From Dictyoglomaceae bacterium (GTDB lineage Bacteria; Dictyoglomota; Dictyoglomia; Dictyoglomales; Dictyoglomaceae): a DNA stretch of 5,379 bases. Position 1 is the stretch's first letter. Every line of letters starts with the position of its first letter. The DNA lies in NCBI GenBank assembly GCA_026417425.1, contig JAOADF010000107.1:1-5379 (forward strand), given 5' to 3'. Made by a program: the position numbers and the translations under genes. The notes beneath the pieces were generated by a model. It saw only the letters and a list, made by a program, of their open reading frames with translations, did not search any database and was not told the origin of the DNA. This document shows, one piece after another, positions 1-5,379 of this stretch.

Positions 1-558
1 CTCTTTTTTCCCTGGACCAAAAACTGAATCAATATGATCAGCAAATCTTATGGCAATATCTAAAAGATTCCTTTTTCCTGTTGCTCTATGATGAGCAATT
101 CCTGCCTGAATTAAATGCCCTGCACAATAAAGTTCATGCATGTCTTTAAGATTGCTCCATCTATCTTTTTTCTTCTCAAAAGTGAAATAAGTATCAAGAT
201 ATCCATCCTCATTTTGAGCAAGTCTTATTTCCTCAATTACTTCATCTAAAAGCTCTTCTAACTTTTTATCCCTTTCCCCCATAAGAGAAAAAGAGGCTGC
301 TTCTATCCATTTATATACATCAGTATCGTTAAAAAAGAATCCAAAATAATCTCCTTGAATTTTTCCACTTGCTCTTCGAAAATTATTTATTCTTTGAGTC
401 TGTTCTAAAAGTTCGTATTGAGTTGGAATGGTAACATCTTTAATAACTTTTAATCTTTTTCCTAAAAATCCCTCAGTAAATTTTACAGAAGAGATAGAAA
501 CAGGATGAAGTTTTGAATAGGGACTATTAGAGGTATCAATAACATAAGCTCGATTCAT
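1..558 (-). CDS. GH127 (DUF1680) family glycoside hydrolase, probable beta-L-arabinofuranosidase, N-terminal part
   Basis: This is the first 186 residues of a gene that runs off the left edge of the window; the frame is open to base 1. The recognisable GH127/DUF1680 signatures are FNDTDVYKWIEAASF (residues 76-90), QNEDGYLDTYF (115-125) and HELYCAGH (141-148), followed by the helical stretch ending in FADHIDSVFGPG (172-183). Family members are typically 600 residues or more with an alpha/alpha-barrel catalytic domain. They remove terminal beta-L-arabinofuranose from plant or glycoprotein glycans. The catalytic cysteine and the zinc-binding Cys/Glu cluster lie later in the protein and cannot be checked here. 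There is no signal peptide, so the enzyme is probably cytosolic and acts on imported oligosaccharides. The ATG at 558-556 is supported by AGGAGG six bases upstream. It is divergent from the GH130 gene. Family assignment is firm; substrate is inferred, since related DUF1680 families differ in specificity. Confidence 0.88.
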   Translation of the reverse strand, partial: MNRAYVIDTSNSPYSKLHPVSISSVKFTEGFLGKRLKVIKDVTIPTQYELLEQTQRINNFRRASGKIQGDYFGFFFNDTDVYKWIEAASFSLMGERDKKLEELLDEVIEEIRLAQNEDGYLDTYFTFEKKKDRWSNLKDMHELYCAGHLIQAGIAHHRATGKRNLLDIAIRFADHIDSVFGPGKKE

Positions 559-564
559 AAATTT

Positions 565-570
565 CCTCCT
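565..570 (-). promoter_or_regulatory. Shine-Dalgarno site of the GH127 gene
   Basis: A full AGGAGG on the minus strand sits six bases before the ATG at 558-556. This fixes the start and contrasts with the divergent GH130 gene, which has no such site. Confidence 0.85.
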
Positions 571-600
571 TATATATAATCTATTAACATTCTGATAAAA

Positions 601-611
601 TGGTCTAACCA
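601..611. promoter_or_regulatory. Inverted repeat TGGT-CTA-ACCA, candidate operator
   Basis: This is a perfect 4-bp inverted repeat with a 3-bp centre, lying directly after the GH127 -10 box and covering the expected transcription start. The sequence fits the TnGTnnnACnA pattern known for operators of FadR-subfamily GntR regulators. Its position would let a bound repressor block the GH127 promoter. No regulator gene is in the window, so the binding protein is unknown. An 11-bp palindrome can also arise by chance; its placement is the main argument. Confidence 0.5.
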
Positions 612-641
612 ATTATAATATTTTTGAACAAAAATTGTCAA
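612..641 (-). promoter_or_regulatory. Sigma-70 type promoter of the GH127 gene
   Basis: On the minus strand TTGACA (641-636) and TATAAT (617-612) are both perfect consensus, separated by 18 bp. The predicted transcript starts near 604-606 and has a leader of about 47 nt ending in a full Shine-Dalgarno site. A promoter this close to consensus would be strong unless repressed, which fits the palindrome at 601-611. Confidence 0.8.
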
Positions 642-673
642 TAATCTTAAAAAAACTTCTAAATATTCTCTTC

Positions 674-702
674 TTGAGGTAGATTTAGAAAAATTGTATA
701 AT
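674..702 (+). promoter_or_regulatory. Promoter of the GH130 gene, likely giving a leaderless mRNA
   Basis: TTGAGG (674-679) and a perfect TATAAT (697-702) are separated by 17 bp. With the usual 6-8 nt from the -10 box to the start site, transcription would begin around 709-711, only 2-4 nt before the ATG at 713. No Shine-Dalgarno sequence lies between the -10 box and the ATG. The -35 box matches 4 of 6 positions. Confidence 0.65.
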
Positions 703-712
703 TCTTTTAAAA

Positions 713-1621
713 ATGGGTAAATATACAAGAAGTATTATTTTTAGAGAATACGAAGGAAATCCTATTCTTTCTCCAGAAAACTGGACTTATCCTGCTGTTA
801 GTGTCTTTAATCCTGGAGCTATAGAAATAAATGGAGAAGTAATTTTGTTAGTTAGAGTAGAAGATTATAAAGGATTTTCCCATTTAACTATCGCAAAAAG
901 CAAAGATGGAATATCTAATTGGGAAATAGATAAAAGTCCTACATTAACTCCTGATCCTAAGTTTCAAGAAGAGATGTGGGGAATTGAAGATCCAAGGGTG
1001 GTTTTTATCAAAGAAAGAAAAGAATATGCAATTACTTATACTTCTTTTTCTCCAGGTGGTCCAACTATTTCTCTTATTCTTACGAAGGATTTTAAAAATT
1101 TTACTCGTTATGGAAGTCTTGTTCCTCCTGAAGATAAAGATGGAGCCTTGTTTCCTGTAACTTTCAAGGGTAGATATGCGTTAATTCATAGACCAATAAT
1201 TAGAGGAGAAGCTCATATTTGGATTTCTTTTTCTCCAGATTTAAAATATTGGGGTGAACATCAGGTTCTTCTACCTGTACGCGCAGGACTTTGGGATTGT
1301 CACAGAGTAGGATTAGGACCTCCTCCTATCGAGACCGAAAAAGGATGGCTTATAATATATCATGGCGTAAGATTTACTGCTAGCGGGGCTTTATATAGAG
1401 TAGGGCTTGCTCTTTTAGATTTAGAAGATCCCACAAAAGTAATAAGAAGAAGTAATACATGGGCTATAGGTCCTCTCAAAGAGGTAGGTATTATTTTCCC
1501 TACAGGAGCAGTTATCAAAGATAATGAGATATATTTATATTACGGTATAAATGATTCTAGTGTAGGGGTTTCCTTTGGAAATATAAAAGAAATATTAGAT
1601 TATCTCTTATCAAACCACTAA
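713..1621 (+). CDS. GH130 family glycoside phosphorylase (beta-mannoside phosphorylase-like)
   Basis: The complete 302-residue protein has the GH130 five-bladed beta-propeller signatures: EGNPIL near the N-terminus (14-19), LLVRVED (45-51), GIEDPRV (90-96), HRP (159-161), YHGV (216-219) and a C-terminal EIYLYYG (272-278). Asp93 in EDPR corresponds to the family's proton donor. GH130 phosphorylases cleave beta-mannosidic linkages with inorganic phosphate, giving alpha-mannose 1-phosphate. Basic residues at places expected for phosphate binding (Arg48, Arg160, Lys210, His217) favour a phosphorylase over the hydrolase members, but I assigned these by eye. The linkage (beta-1,4 or beta-1,2) and acceptor cannot be read from the sequence. 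There is no signal peptide, so the enzyme is cytosolic. Length is slightly below the usual 320-340. The ATG at 713 is the only standard start after the in-frame TAG at 686-688, and it has no Shine-Dalgarno site. It is divergent from the GH127 gene, and no terminator is visible after it. Confidence 0.9.
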   Translation: MGKYTRSIIFREYEGNPILSPENWTYPAVSVFNPGAIEINGEVILLVRVEDYKGFSHLTIAKSKDGISNWEIDKSPTLTPDPKFQEEMWGIEDPRVVFIKERKEYAITYTSFSPGGPTISLILTKDFKNFTRYGSLVPPEDKDGALFPVTFKGRYALIHRPIIRGEAHIWISFSPDLKYWGEHQVLLPVRAGLWDCHRVGLGPPPIETEKGWLIIYHGVRFTASGALYRVGLALLDLEDPTKVIRRSNTWAIGPLKEVGIIFPTGAVIKDNEIYLYYGINDSSVGVSFGNIKEILDYLLSNH

Positions 1622-1831
1622 TTTTCTTTTGGGATTTTAAGTCTAAAGTCTCTAGAGAACTAGGGAGAAATAACTTAAGCATAAATAAGGGAATCAATTA
1701 CAATACTATCTATTTTAGGAAGCTTTCTTTGGATGCTGATCTTTTCTTTCATAGTTTGATCCTATTATAATGTATTGCTTATACAACGGGAAATATATTT
1801 TATCAGTAGGTCAGTATCTGTTATTTAAGAA
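1622..1831. other. Intergenic stretch with no assignable gene
   Basis: This is the left part of the gap between GH130 and phoU. It contains a 10-bp palindrome TCTCTAGAGA (1649-1658) nested inside TTAAGT (1637-1642) and ACTTAA (1673-1678), but no T-run follows, so this is not a standard terminator. A plus-strand frame is open from 1618 to about 1767 without a plausible start codon or recognisable motif. A 25-residue minus-strand frame (1752-1675) starts with ATG and has an upstream TATAAT but no good -35 box. Neither is convincing as a gene. Confidence 0.5.
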
Positions 1832-1850
1832 ATGTTTTCAAGTAAAACAT
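1832..1850. repeat. 19-bp inverted repeat upstream of phoU, candidate regulator site
   Basis: ATGTTTTcaagtAAAACAT has perfect 7-bp arms and a 5-bp centre. It lies about 70 bp upstream of the predicted phoU transcription start, a usual distance for an activator. It is not followed by a T-run, so it is not a good terminator for GH130. It is AT-rich, so chance occurrence is possible. Confidence 0.4.
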
Positions 1851-1876
1851 AAATTTTCGAATTTTTATTTAAATTA

Positions 1877-1895
1877 TTGCAAAAATCCTTTGCAA
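1877..1895. repeat. 19-bp inverted repeat overlapping the phoU -35 box, candidate operator
   Basis: TTGCAAAaatccTTTGCAA has perfect 7-bp arms and a 5-bp centre. Its left arm is the -35 hexamer and its right arm lies in the promoter spacer, so a protein bound here would exclude RNA polymerase. The arm length and spacing equal those of the repeat at 1832-1850, but the arm sequences differ. Confidence 0.45.
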
Positions 1896-1906
1896 ACTGT
1901 TATAAT
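1877..1906 (+). promoter_or_regulatory. Promoter of phoU
   Basis: TTGCAA (1877-1882) and a perfect TATAAT (1901-1906) are separated by 18 bp. Transcription would start near 1913, giving a leader of about 22 nt with a full Shine-Dalgarno site. I saw no PhoB-type box or repeated TTAACA (PhoP-type) boxes upstream, so the sequence gives no direct sign of classical Pho control. Confidence 0.7.
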
Positions 1907-1920
1907 TTTAACAAAATTTT

Positions 1921-1926
1921 AGGAGG
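1921..1926 (+). promoter_or_regulatory. Shine-Dalgarno site that decides the phoU start
   Basis: AGGAGG ends 2 bases before a TTG (1929) and 8 bases before a GTG (1935). Only the GTG has workable spacing, so it is the likely start codon. It also gives the MRxxF-ELxxL opening usual for PhoU proteins. Confidence 0.8.
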
Positions 1927-1934
1927 TTTTGCTT

Positions 1935-2588
1935 GTGAGACAGAGTTTTATAGAGGAACTTCAAAGTTTAGAAAAAGATCTTCAAGAGATGGGAAAAGTA
2001 GTAAGAGATATGCTATGTGGAAGTCTTAAAGCTCTTTTAAATAAAGACGAAAAATTAGCAAAAAAGGTTATTGATATGGATGACATTGTGGACAAATATA
2101 ATTGGGATATAGAAGATAGATGTCTAAAACTTCTTGCTCTCCAGCAGCCTATGGCTCATGATTTAAGGCTAATAGCATCTGCTATGAAGATAATAAGTGA
2201 TATTGAGAGAATGGGAGATTATTGTGTAGATATTGCAAAGTTCTCATTGGATCTTATGAAATATTCACCTATTCTTATTAATCCTAATCTTATAGATATG
2301 TTTAAACTAGTAGAAAAAATAATAAATGATTCTTTAGAAGCCTTTGTTAAAAGAGATGTGGATTTCATATTAAAAGTTGTAGAAGAAGACGAAGAAATAG
2401 ATCATACTTATAGAAGAATATATGATGAAATTGTTGAAGAACTTGAGAATGCTCCTCAAACTGCGCCTCAAAATATTAAGTTATTAATGATAGCAAGATA
2501 TTTAGAAAGAATTGCTGACCACGTAACTAATGTTGCAGAAAGAATTTATTATATGGAAACAGGAGAATTAAAAGAACTTCATCCCTAA
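1935..2588 (+). CDS. phoU: PhoU, phosphate transport/signalling regulator
   Basis: The 217-residue cytoplasmic protein (from the GTG start) has the two PhoU repeats, each a three-helix bundle. Repeat 1 carries QPMAHDLRLI (71-80) and SDIERMGDYCVDIA (88-101). Repeat 2 carries EEDEEIDHTYR (150-160) and ARYLERIADHVTNVAERIYY (187-206). The acidic E/DxxxD-type residues in these helices are the family's metal-binding motifs. PhoU limits phosphate uptake by the Pst transporter and damps PhoR/PhoB-type signalling when phosphate is sufficient; no phoR or phoB lies in the window. Its length is typical of the family. It has its own promoter and is not the last gene of the pst operon. It faces pstB, and its TAA (2586-2588) directly abuts the pstB stop codon, leaving no room for a terminator. 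Confidence 0.95.
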   Translation: MRQSFIEELQSLEKDLQEMGKVVRDMLCGSLKALLNKDEKLAKKVIDMDDIVDKYNWDIEDRCLKLLALQQPMAHDLRLIASAMKIISDIERMGDYCVDIAKFSLDLMKYSPILINPNLIDMFKLVEKIINDSLEAFVKRDVDFILKVVEEDEEIDHTYRRIYDEIVEELENAPQTAPQNIKLLMIARYLERIADHVTNVAERIYYMETGELKELHP

Positions 2589-3347
2589 TTATCCAAATCT
2601 TCCGGTAATATAATCTTCTGTAAGTTTTTTCTTCGGATTTGTAAATATTTCCGATGTTTTTCCATGTTCAATAATTTCTCCTAGGTACATGAAAATAGTC
2701 TCATCAGAAATTCTTGCCGCTTGTTGCATATTGTGGGTTACGATAATAATAGTAACATGTTCTTTTAAAGATTTTATAGTATCCTCAATCTTATAGGTGG
2801 ATATAGGATCTAATGCAGATGTAGGTTCATCCATTAACAAAACTTCAGGTTCTACTGCTAGAGCTCTTGCAATACAGACTCTTTGTTGTTGTCCACCAGA
2901 AAGTTCTGAGGGATGGTCTTTTAATCTATGCTTTATTTCGTCCCATATTCCTGCAAGTCTTAAACTTTTTTCTACGATATTATCTAACTCTTCTTTAGAA
3001 ACGCGCCTTCGATTTAGGATATATCCTGAGATTACATTTTCATATATATTCATGCTATAAAAAAGATTAGGTCTTTGAAATACCATTCCAATTTTTCTTC
3101 TAATTAAAACAGGATCTACATGGTTGTCGTAAATATTTAAATTATCTAGAAATATTTTTCCTTCAATTTTAGTTCCCGGAGTTAATTCATGAAGACGATT
3201 AAAACATCTAAGTAAAGTTGTTTTTCCACAACCAGAAGGTCCAATAATTGCTGTTAAAGTATTTTTCTTTATTGATATATTTATATTTTTTAAAACATGA
3301 ATAGGACCAAACCAGGCATTAAAATTTTCTGTTCTAATTTTTTCCAA
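2589..3347 (-). CDS. pstB: PstB, phosphate ABC transporter ATP-binding protein
   Basis: The 252-residue cytoplasmic ATPase powers phosphate import through PstC/PstA. The motifs are all intact: Walker [10 protein letters not shown] (36-44), Q-loop Gln91, signature LSGGQQQR (149-156), Walker [13 protein letters not shown] (169-180) with catalytic Glu174, and switch His205. The C-terminal DYITGRFG is characteristic of PstB. I chose the TTG at 3347-3345 as the start. It lies 8 bases after AGAGG (3360-3356), gives the usual PstB opening ([14 protein letters not shown]) and usual length, and leaves a 16-bp gap after pstA. In-frame starts further upstream (ATG at 3389, TTG at 3401) lie inside pstA, lack a Shine-Dalgarno site and would add 14 or 18 charged residues not typical of the family. 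The gene ends head-on against phoU with no spacer. Confidence 0.95.
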   Translation of the reverse strand: MEKIRTENFNAWFGPIHVLKNINISIKKNTLTAIIGPSGCGKTTLLRCFNRLHELTPGTKIEGKIFLDNLNIYDNHVDPVLIRRKIGMVFQRPNLFYSMNIYENVISGYILNRRRVSKEELDNIVEKSLRLAGIWDEIKHRLKDHPSELSGGQQQRVCIARALAVEPEVLLMDEPTSALDPISTYKIEDTIKSLKEHVTIIIVTHNMQQAARISDETIFMYLGEIIEHGKTSEIFTNPKKKLTEDYITGRFG

Positions 3348-3355
3348 TATTTTTT

Positions 3356-3360
3356 CCTCT
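3356..3360 (-). promoter_or_regulatory. Shine-Dalgarno site that decides the pstB start
   Basis: AGAGG on the minus strand begins just after the pstA stop codon (3366-3364) and ends 8 bases before TTG at 3347. Neither upstream in-frame start codon has a comparable site, so this supports the shorter PstB. Confidence 0.65.
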
Positions 3361-3363
3361 TCT

Positions 3364-4200
3364 TTAAGAATAAGTTTTCCTTCTTGCATAATATTTAGCA
3401 AAAATATTTAAAATTAAAACAATCATAGCCAATACAAATGAAGACGCCCAAGCTATACTTTTCCATTCTTTATAGGGAGATGTAGCATAATTATATATGG
3501 TTACCGTCAAACTGGCAATAGGTTGATCTAATCTTAAACTCCAAAAGGAATTATTAAGAGAAGTGAATAAAAGGGGAGCAGTTTCTCCCATAGCTCTTGC
3601 TAGTGCGGCCATGATTCCTGTTATTATACCACTACTTCCTGAGGGTATAACTACCTTTATTATTGTTCTCCATTTTGGAGCTCCTAAAGCATAGGCTGCT
3701 TCTCTTACCGAATTTGGGACCATTTTTAAGGACTCCTCTGTAGCTTTTGTAATAATTGGTATCATAATAATACTTAAAGCTACTCCTCCTGCTAATGCAG
3801 AGAATCTTTTCATGGGAACTACTATTAATATGTATATAAAAACACCAATAATTATAGTAGGAATTCCACTCAATACTTCGGATATAAATCTTGTCCACCA
3901 TGCTAACTTATTATTTCCATATTCCACTATATATACTCCTGCCAAAACTCCAATGGGAATTCCAATTATTCCTGCTATTATTGCTAAAATTAAAGATCCA
4001 ACAATTGCATTGGCAACTCCACCTCCAGGAACACCAGGAGGTTTTGGTAATTCGATAAATAAACTTAAATTTATAGAGGAAAGTCCTTTAATAAATAAAT
4101 CTCCTAAAATCCAAAAAAGAAAGAAAGCTCCTACGAGAAAGGAAAAAAAACATATACTAATCATTATTTTATTTATAAGCTTTCTTATCTTATAATTCAT
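3364..4200 (-). CDS. pstA: PstA, phosphate ABC transporter permease
   Basis: The 278-residue integral inner-membrane protein is one of the two subunits that form the phosphate channel with PstC. The sequence shows about six hydrophobic segments (roughly 12-35, 64-92, 109-130, 135-154, 188-208 and 247-270). The cytoplasmic EAA loop that contacts PstB is [12 protein letters not shown] (166-177) and on to about 190. [10 protein letters not shown] (110-119) and the [13 protein letters not shown] stretch (201-213) are typical PstA motifs. Its length is normal for the family. The ATG overlaps the pstC stop as ATGA (4-nt overlap, 4197-4200), with AAGGA about 10 bases upstream inside pstC, indicating translational coupling and roughly balanced synthesis of the two permeases. 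The short gap to pstB supports a single transcript. Confidence 0.95.
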   Translation of the reverse strand: MNYKIRKLINKIMISICFFSFLVGAFFLFWILGDLFIKGLSSINLSLFIELPKPPGVPGGGVANAIVGSLILAIIAGIIGIPIGVLAGVYIVEYGNNKLAWWTRFISEVLSGIPTIIIGVFIYILIVVPMKRFSALAGGVALSIIMIPIITKATEESLKMVPNSVREAAYALGAPKWRTIIKVVIPSGSSGIITGIMAALARAMGETAPLLFTSLNNSFWSLRLDQPIASLTVTIYNYATSPYKEWKSIAWASSFVLAMIVLILNIFAKYYARRKTYS

Positions 4201-5108
4201 CTTCTCTCTATCCTTTTAATTATAAAATATCGAGTAAAGGCAATGGTAAAGAAAGTTATAAAGAAAAGTATTAATGCTAATTCTATTAAAGTAGACAAAT
4301 GAAGTTTTCCCACCGCTTCTGTAAATTCATTGGCAATGGTGCTTGAGATAGTATATCCAGGGCTAAAAAGAGATAAAGAAATTTGAGGAGAATTTCCAAT
4401 AACCATTGTTACCGCCATGGTTTCTCCTAAGGCCCTTCCTAATCCTAAGATTCCTGCAGCTAAAATTCCTGATTTTGCATTTCCTAATACTATTTTCCAT
4501 ATCATTTCCCATTGAGTCATTCCAAGAGCTAAAGCTCCTTCTCTTTGTTCTCTTGGGACTGCAAGGAGAATTTCTCTTGATATAGAAGATATAGTAGGAA
4601 TAATCATAATAGCAAGAACTATTCCAGCTGTTAAAAAGCCTACTCCCATAGGATAGCCTTGAAAGAGAGGAGTAAAGCCTAAATACTTATTTAAAAAGGG
4701 ACCTACTTTTAATTGTAATATAGGAGCGAGAGTAAATAGTCCCCACATGCCATATATAATACTCGGTATTGCTCCTAAAAGTTCAATTATAAAGGATAAA
4801 GGTCGTTTTAAATAATAGGGACAAATTTCCGCAAGAAATATTGCAATTCCTACGCTTATGGGAAAACCTAAAATAAGAGCGATGAGAGATGTAATTAAAG
4901 TTCCATAAATGGATGGCAGAGCACCAAAGTGCTCTGCCACAGGATCCCATATGGTCTCTATCAAAAATTTCCATCCAAACTTATTAATGCTGGGAATACT
5001 TGCTATTATTAGTTCATAGAATATTGCTCCTACTGTTATAATTATCAGTAAACTGCAAATAAGACTTAAATTTTTAAATATAATTTCTCCTATATTTTTT
5101 CTCCTCAT
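4197..5108 (-). CDS. pstC: PstC, phosphate ABC transporter permease
   Basis: The 303-residue integral membrane protein pairs with PstA to form the phosphate channel. It has about six hydrophobic segments (roughly 16-38, 67-93, 106-131, 153-176, 213-236 and 272-297). The EAA-type cytoplasmic loop is REGALALGMTQWEMIWKIVL (189-208), followed by GLGRALGETMAVTMVIGN (222-239), a PstC hallmark. ELLGAIPSIIYGMWG (109-123) is also characteristic. The extracellular loop after the first segment (WDPVAEHFGALPSIYGT, 54-70) matches the PstC pattern and distinguishes it from PstA. Length is normal. The ATG at 5108-5106 overlaps the pstS stop as ATGA (5105-5108), so it is probably translated by coupling; only a weak GGGG lies 11 bases upstream. 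Confidence 0.95.
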   Translation of the reverse strand: MRRKNIGEIIFKNLSLICSLLIIITVGAIFYELIIASIPSINKFGWKFLIETIWDPVAEHFGALPSIYGTLITSLIALILGFPISVGIAIFLAEICPYYLKRPLSFIIELLGAIPSIIYGMWGLFTLAPILQLKVGPFLNKYLGFTPLFQGYPMGVGFLTAGIVLAIMIIPTISSISREILLAVPREQREGALALGMTQWEMIWKIVLGNAKSGILAAGILGLGRALGETMAVTMVIGNSPQISLSLFSPGYTISSTIANEFTEAVGKLHLSTLIELALILFFITFFTIAFTRYFIIKRIERR

Positions 5109-5379
5109 TCAATAGGTTTCCCCATATATGTTAAATATTTAAGTCTCTTTAAGGCTTCTTTTTTAACTCTTTCTGGTAATGGTACATATAATAATTCTTC
5201 TGCAGATTTATCTCCTTTTTCATAGGCCCATTTAATAAACTTTATTAAAGCTTTTGCTTTTTCTAGATCCTTTTGCTCCTTTCTTATAAGTAAGAAAGTA
5301 TATCCTGCTATAGGATAACTATTTCTTCCTGGTGCGTCAACTATGTAAACATAAAAATCCTCTGGAATTTTGTAAAAAC
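5105..5379 (-). CDS. pstS: PstS, phosphate-binding protein, C-terminal part
   Basis: The last 90 residues of a gene running in from the right edge are present; the frame is open from base 5379 to the TGA at 5107-5105. The segment YIVDAPGRNSYPIAGYTFLL (11-30 of the visible part) matches the conserved DAPG-xxSYPI-GxTxLL region near the C-terminus of PstS proteins. KALIKFIKWA (42-51), EKGDKSAEELLYVPLPE (53-69) and the closing amphipathic helix are also typical. PstS is the extracytoplasmic, usually lipid-anchored, protein that captures phosphate and delivers it to PstC/PstA. The phosphate-binding residues and signal peptide lie outside the window. It is the first visible gene of the pst operon; the operon promoter would be upstream of it, beyond the right edge. 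Confidence 0.92.
   Translation of the reverse strand, partial: FYKIPEDFYVYIVDAPGRNSYPIAGYTFLLIRKEQKDLEKAKALIKFIKWAYEKGDKSAEELLYVPLPERVKKEALKRLKYLTYMGKPIE

Noticed and set aside
1637..1678. Nested inverted repeats after GH130 as a transcription terminator
   Set aside because: The inner stem is short (TCTCTAGAGA) and the outer 6-bp stem is AT-rich with a 30-nt interior. No T-run follows.
1675..1752. 25-residue minus-strand ORF starting ATG with a nearby TATAAT
   Set aside because: It has no -35 box, no good Shine-Dalgarno site and no recognisable motif. ORFs this short are common by chance.
1851..1870. AAATT-TTCG-AATTT hairpin followed by a T-rich run, as a terminator
   Set aside because: The five-pair stem is all A-T and would be too weak, especially in a thermophile. 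It is also over 200 bp past the GH130 stop.
1929..1934. TTG at 1929 as the phoU start
   Set aside because: It is only 2 bases after AGGAGG, too close for initiation. GTG at 1935 has 8-base spacing and gives the family-typical N-terminus.
2797..3060. 87-codon plus-strand ORF
   Set aside because: It lies wholly antisense to the conserved ATPase motifs of pstB and has no protein-like pattern, so it is a shadow frame.
3632..3901. 89-codon minus-strand ORF within pstA, in another frame
   Set aside because: It overlaps a strongly conserved permease gene and its Tyr/Ser/Asn-rich translation is typical of an out-of-frame reading.
3812..4195. 127-codon plus-strand ORF
   Set aside because: It is antisense to pstA. 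Its apparent low-complexity hydrophobic sequence mirrors the permease codons, and it has no Shine-Dalgarno site.
4783..4974. 63-codon minus-strand ORF within pstC, in another frame
   Set aside because: It is entirely inside pstC and has no motif or ribosome-binding site.

Overview
The window is a low-GC bacterial segment. AGA dominates the arginine codons, and the proteins are rich in Lys, Glu and Ile. The genes are tightly packed, a few start at GTG or TTG, and there are glycoside-active enzymes of plant-polysaccharide type. Together these suggest an anaerobic, probably thermophilic saccharolytic bacterium such as Dictyoglomus, a Thermotogales member or a thermophilic clostridium. That placement is an inference from style; no rRNA or species marker is present.

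The left part (1-1621) is a divergent carbohydrate pair. On the minus strand is the N-terminal third or so of a GH127 (DUF1680) beta-L-arabinofuranosidase-like protein, cut by the window edge. On the plus strand is a complete GH130 glycoside phosphorylase/hydrolase-family protein. The 154-bp gap between them (559-712) holds a near-ideal sigma-70 type promoter for the GH127 gene, a TGGT-CTA-ACCA inverted repeat just downstream of its -10 box, and a promoter for GH130. The GH130 -10 box lies so close to the ATG that the mRNA is probably leaderless.

A roughly 300-bp region without a convincing gene follows (1622-1934). Its right half carries two 19-bp inverted repeats of the same geometry and a promoter and Shine-Dalgarno site for phoU. 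Its left half contains nothing I can assign.

The right part (1935-5379) is the phosphate uptake module. The high-affinity phosphate ABC transporter is encoded on the minus strand as pstS (only its 3' end is present), pstC, pstA and pstB. pstS/pstC and pstC/pstA are joined by 4-nt ATGA overlaps. The regulator phoU lies on the opposite strand, converging on pstB with no spacer: the two stop codons abut. PstS binds phosphate outside the cell, PstC and PstA form the membrane channel, PstB powers it, and PhoU restrains uptake and Pho signalling when phosphate is plentiful. The separate, convergent placement of phoU departs from the usual pstSCAB-phoU order and is the main architectural oddity. I saw no CRISPR, tRNA, rRNA, insertion sequence or obviously new multi-gene system.
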